DNA from: Bosea sp. OAE506
GTDB lineage: Bacteria > Pseudomonadota > Alphaproteobacteria > Rhizobiales > Beijerinckiaceae
Reading direction: 5' to 3'
DNA length: 64,000 bases
NCBI RefSeq assembly: GCF_040546595.1
Contig: NZ_JBEPOB010000001.1
Span: 4,944,848-5,008,847, forward strand
In this document: positions 63,256 through 64,000 of the stretch, piece by piece
Layout: the number at the start of each line of letters is the position of its first letter
Numbering within the stretch: position 1 is the stretch's first letter
Translations under genes and position numbers: made by a program
Notes under the pieces: model-generated
Database searches by the model: none
The model's input: the letters and a program-made list of their open reading frames with translations, nothing else
Told to the model about the DNA's origin: nothing

Positions 63256-63962
63256 CCGAATCCAAGCCCGCCCGCATCCTGGTGATCGACGACGAGGCTC
63301 CGATCCGTCGCTTTCTCGCGATCGTGCTCGGCGCCGGCGGCTTCGAGATGCTGGAGGCCGATCGCGGTCGGCTTGGTGTCGAGCGGGCCGCAACGGCCGC
63401 TCCCGATGCGGTGCTTCTCGATCTCGGCCTGCCCGACATGGACGGCAAGGCGGTGATCCAGGCGATCCGCGAATGGTCGAGCGTGCCGATCCTCGTGCTG
63501 TCCGTGCGCGATGCTGAAACCGAGAAGATTGCGGCGCTCGACGCCGGCGCCGACGACTATGTCACCAAGCCGTTCTCGACGGGCGAGTTGCTGGCGCGAC
63601 TGCGGGCGCTGCTGCGCAACCGTGGCGAGCGTAACGCCGAGCCGGCACTGCTCCGGATCGGCGGGCTGGAGGTCGATCTGGCCGGGCGCATGCTGACGGT
63701 CGACGGCCTCGCGGTGAAGCTGACGCGCAAGGAATTCGACGTGGTGGCGCTGCTGGCGCGCAATGCCGGCAAGCTCGTCGGGCACCGGCAGTTGCTGACC
63801 ACGATCTGGGGACCCGCCCATGTCGCCGACACGCATTATCTGCGCATCGCGATCGGCCATGTCCGCGAGAAGATCGCCGACGACGCCGCCGATCCGCGTT
63901 TCATCATCACCGAGCCGGGCGTTGGCTACCGACTGATCGACGCCCGCGCCCCAGCTTCCTGA
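63252..63962 (+). CDS. kdpE: OmpR-type response regulator KdpE
   Basis: A 236-residue regulator. The receiver has D13-D14, phosphoacceptor D57 (AVLLDLGLPDMDG), and Lys in YVTKPFSTGEL. The C-terminal winged helix includes LTRKEFDVVALLARNAGKLVGHRQLL, DTHYLRIAIGHVREKI and GVGYRL. It is expected to activate the kdp promoter, where a TTTACG direct repeat lies at 55880-55896. Confidence 0.96.
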   Translation: MTESKPARILVIDDEAPIRRFLAIVLGAGGFEMLEADRGRLGVERAATAAPDAVLLDLGLPDMDGKAVIQAIREWSSVPILVLSVRDAETEKIAALDAGADDYVTKPFSTGELLARLRALLRNRGERNAEPALLRIGGLEVDLAGRMLTVDGLAVKLTRKEFDVVALLARNAGKLVGHRQLLTTIWGPAHVADTHYLRIAIGHVREKIADDAADPRFIITEPGVGYRLIDARAPAS

Positions 63963-63977
63963 GACGCATCCGTTTCC

Positions 63978-64000
63978 GGCGCGCTTGAGCGCGCCCTTTC
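63978..64000 (+). terminator. probable intrinsic terminator after kdpE, cut by the window end
   Basis: A 7-bp stem GGCGCGC / GCGCGCC with loop TTGA is followed by CTTTC at the window edge. It lies 15 nt after the kdpE stop. The length of the T-run is not visible. Confidence 0.6.

Noticed and set aside
1..64000. CRISPR array, rRNA operon, insertion sequence or prophage
   Set aside because: No regularly spaced repeats, rRNA-like sequence, transposase or phage structural gene was found on reading the window. The S24 repressor stands alone without phage genes.

Overview
The window is a high-GC chromosomal segment from an alphaproteobacterium, most likely of the order Hyphomicrobiales (Bosea-like or a relative; inferred from gene content and remembered gene order, not from a marker tree). 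The evidence is the conserved run murA / DUF2948 / hisD / UPF0262 / low-molecular-weight phosphatase, an HWE-type histidine kinase, a yejABEF peptide importer, a full kdp operon and several chemoreceptors. Genes are densely packed, with frequent 1-4 nt stop/start overlaps and many GTG or TTG starts.

Layout. 1-2.3 kb: prephenate dehydratase (cut by the window edge), kdsB and a membrane-anchored cytochrome c. 2.4-10.2 kb: a yejABEF-type peptide ABC importer followed by deoB; yejA is frameshifted, and a lower-GC antitoxin/PIN-toxin pair sits between yejE and yejF. 10.2-12.1 kb: a chemoreceptor and a small membrane protein. 12.2-16.5 kb: the murA-to-phosphatase operon on the minus strand. 16.8-20.2 kb: an RpfF-like crotonase (frameshifted by a 4-bp tandem duplication) followed by a membrane GGDEF-EAL protein. 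20.4-25.6 kb: a flavoprotein lacking the redox cysteines, a histidine kinase, an S24 repressor, a DUF952 protein and pyrD. 25.7-27.8 kb: a Cache-like sensor protein overlapping a pentameric ligand-gated ion channel gene. 28-38.4 kb: a LuxR-type response regulator and the four-gene Lhr/PdeM/ATP-ligase/exonuclease DNA-damage set, interleaved with an SGNH hydrolase, a methyltransferase and a two-component pair. 38.6-39.3 kb: tRNA-Thr(GGT), a small unknown gene and palindromic intergenic DNA. 39.3-42.9 kb: a TRAP transporter with a cyclase-family hydrolase. 43.2-48.4 kb: two tandem paralogous chemoreceptors. 48.6-55.8 kb: pxpABC (5-oxoprolinase), two LuxR-type regulators, a GntR regulator divergent from a PfkB sugar kinase, and an SDR. 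56-64 kb: kdpFABC-kdpDE.

How the parts fit. Much of the window is sensing: three chemoreceptors, three histidine kinases, three response regulators, one c-di-GMP enzyme and one Cache-like/ion-channel pair. The two most unusual pairs are (i) the RpfF-like synthase beside a GGDEF-EAL protein, which recalls the RpfF/RpfR diffusible-signal pairing but with a different membrane sensor and a Glu-to-Asp change at one catalytic position, and (ii) the translationally coupled Cache-like protein and pentameric ligand-gated channel.

Three genes (yejA, the PIN toxin and the RpfF-like gene) are broken by small insertions that restore cleanly when removed. These may be real mutations or sequence errors; I cannot tell from one sequence.
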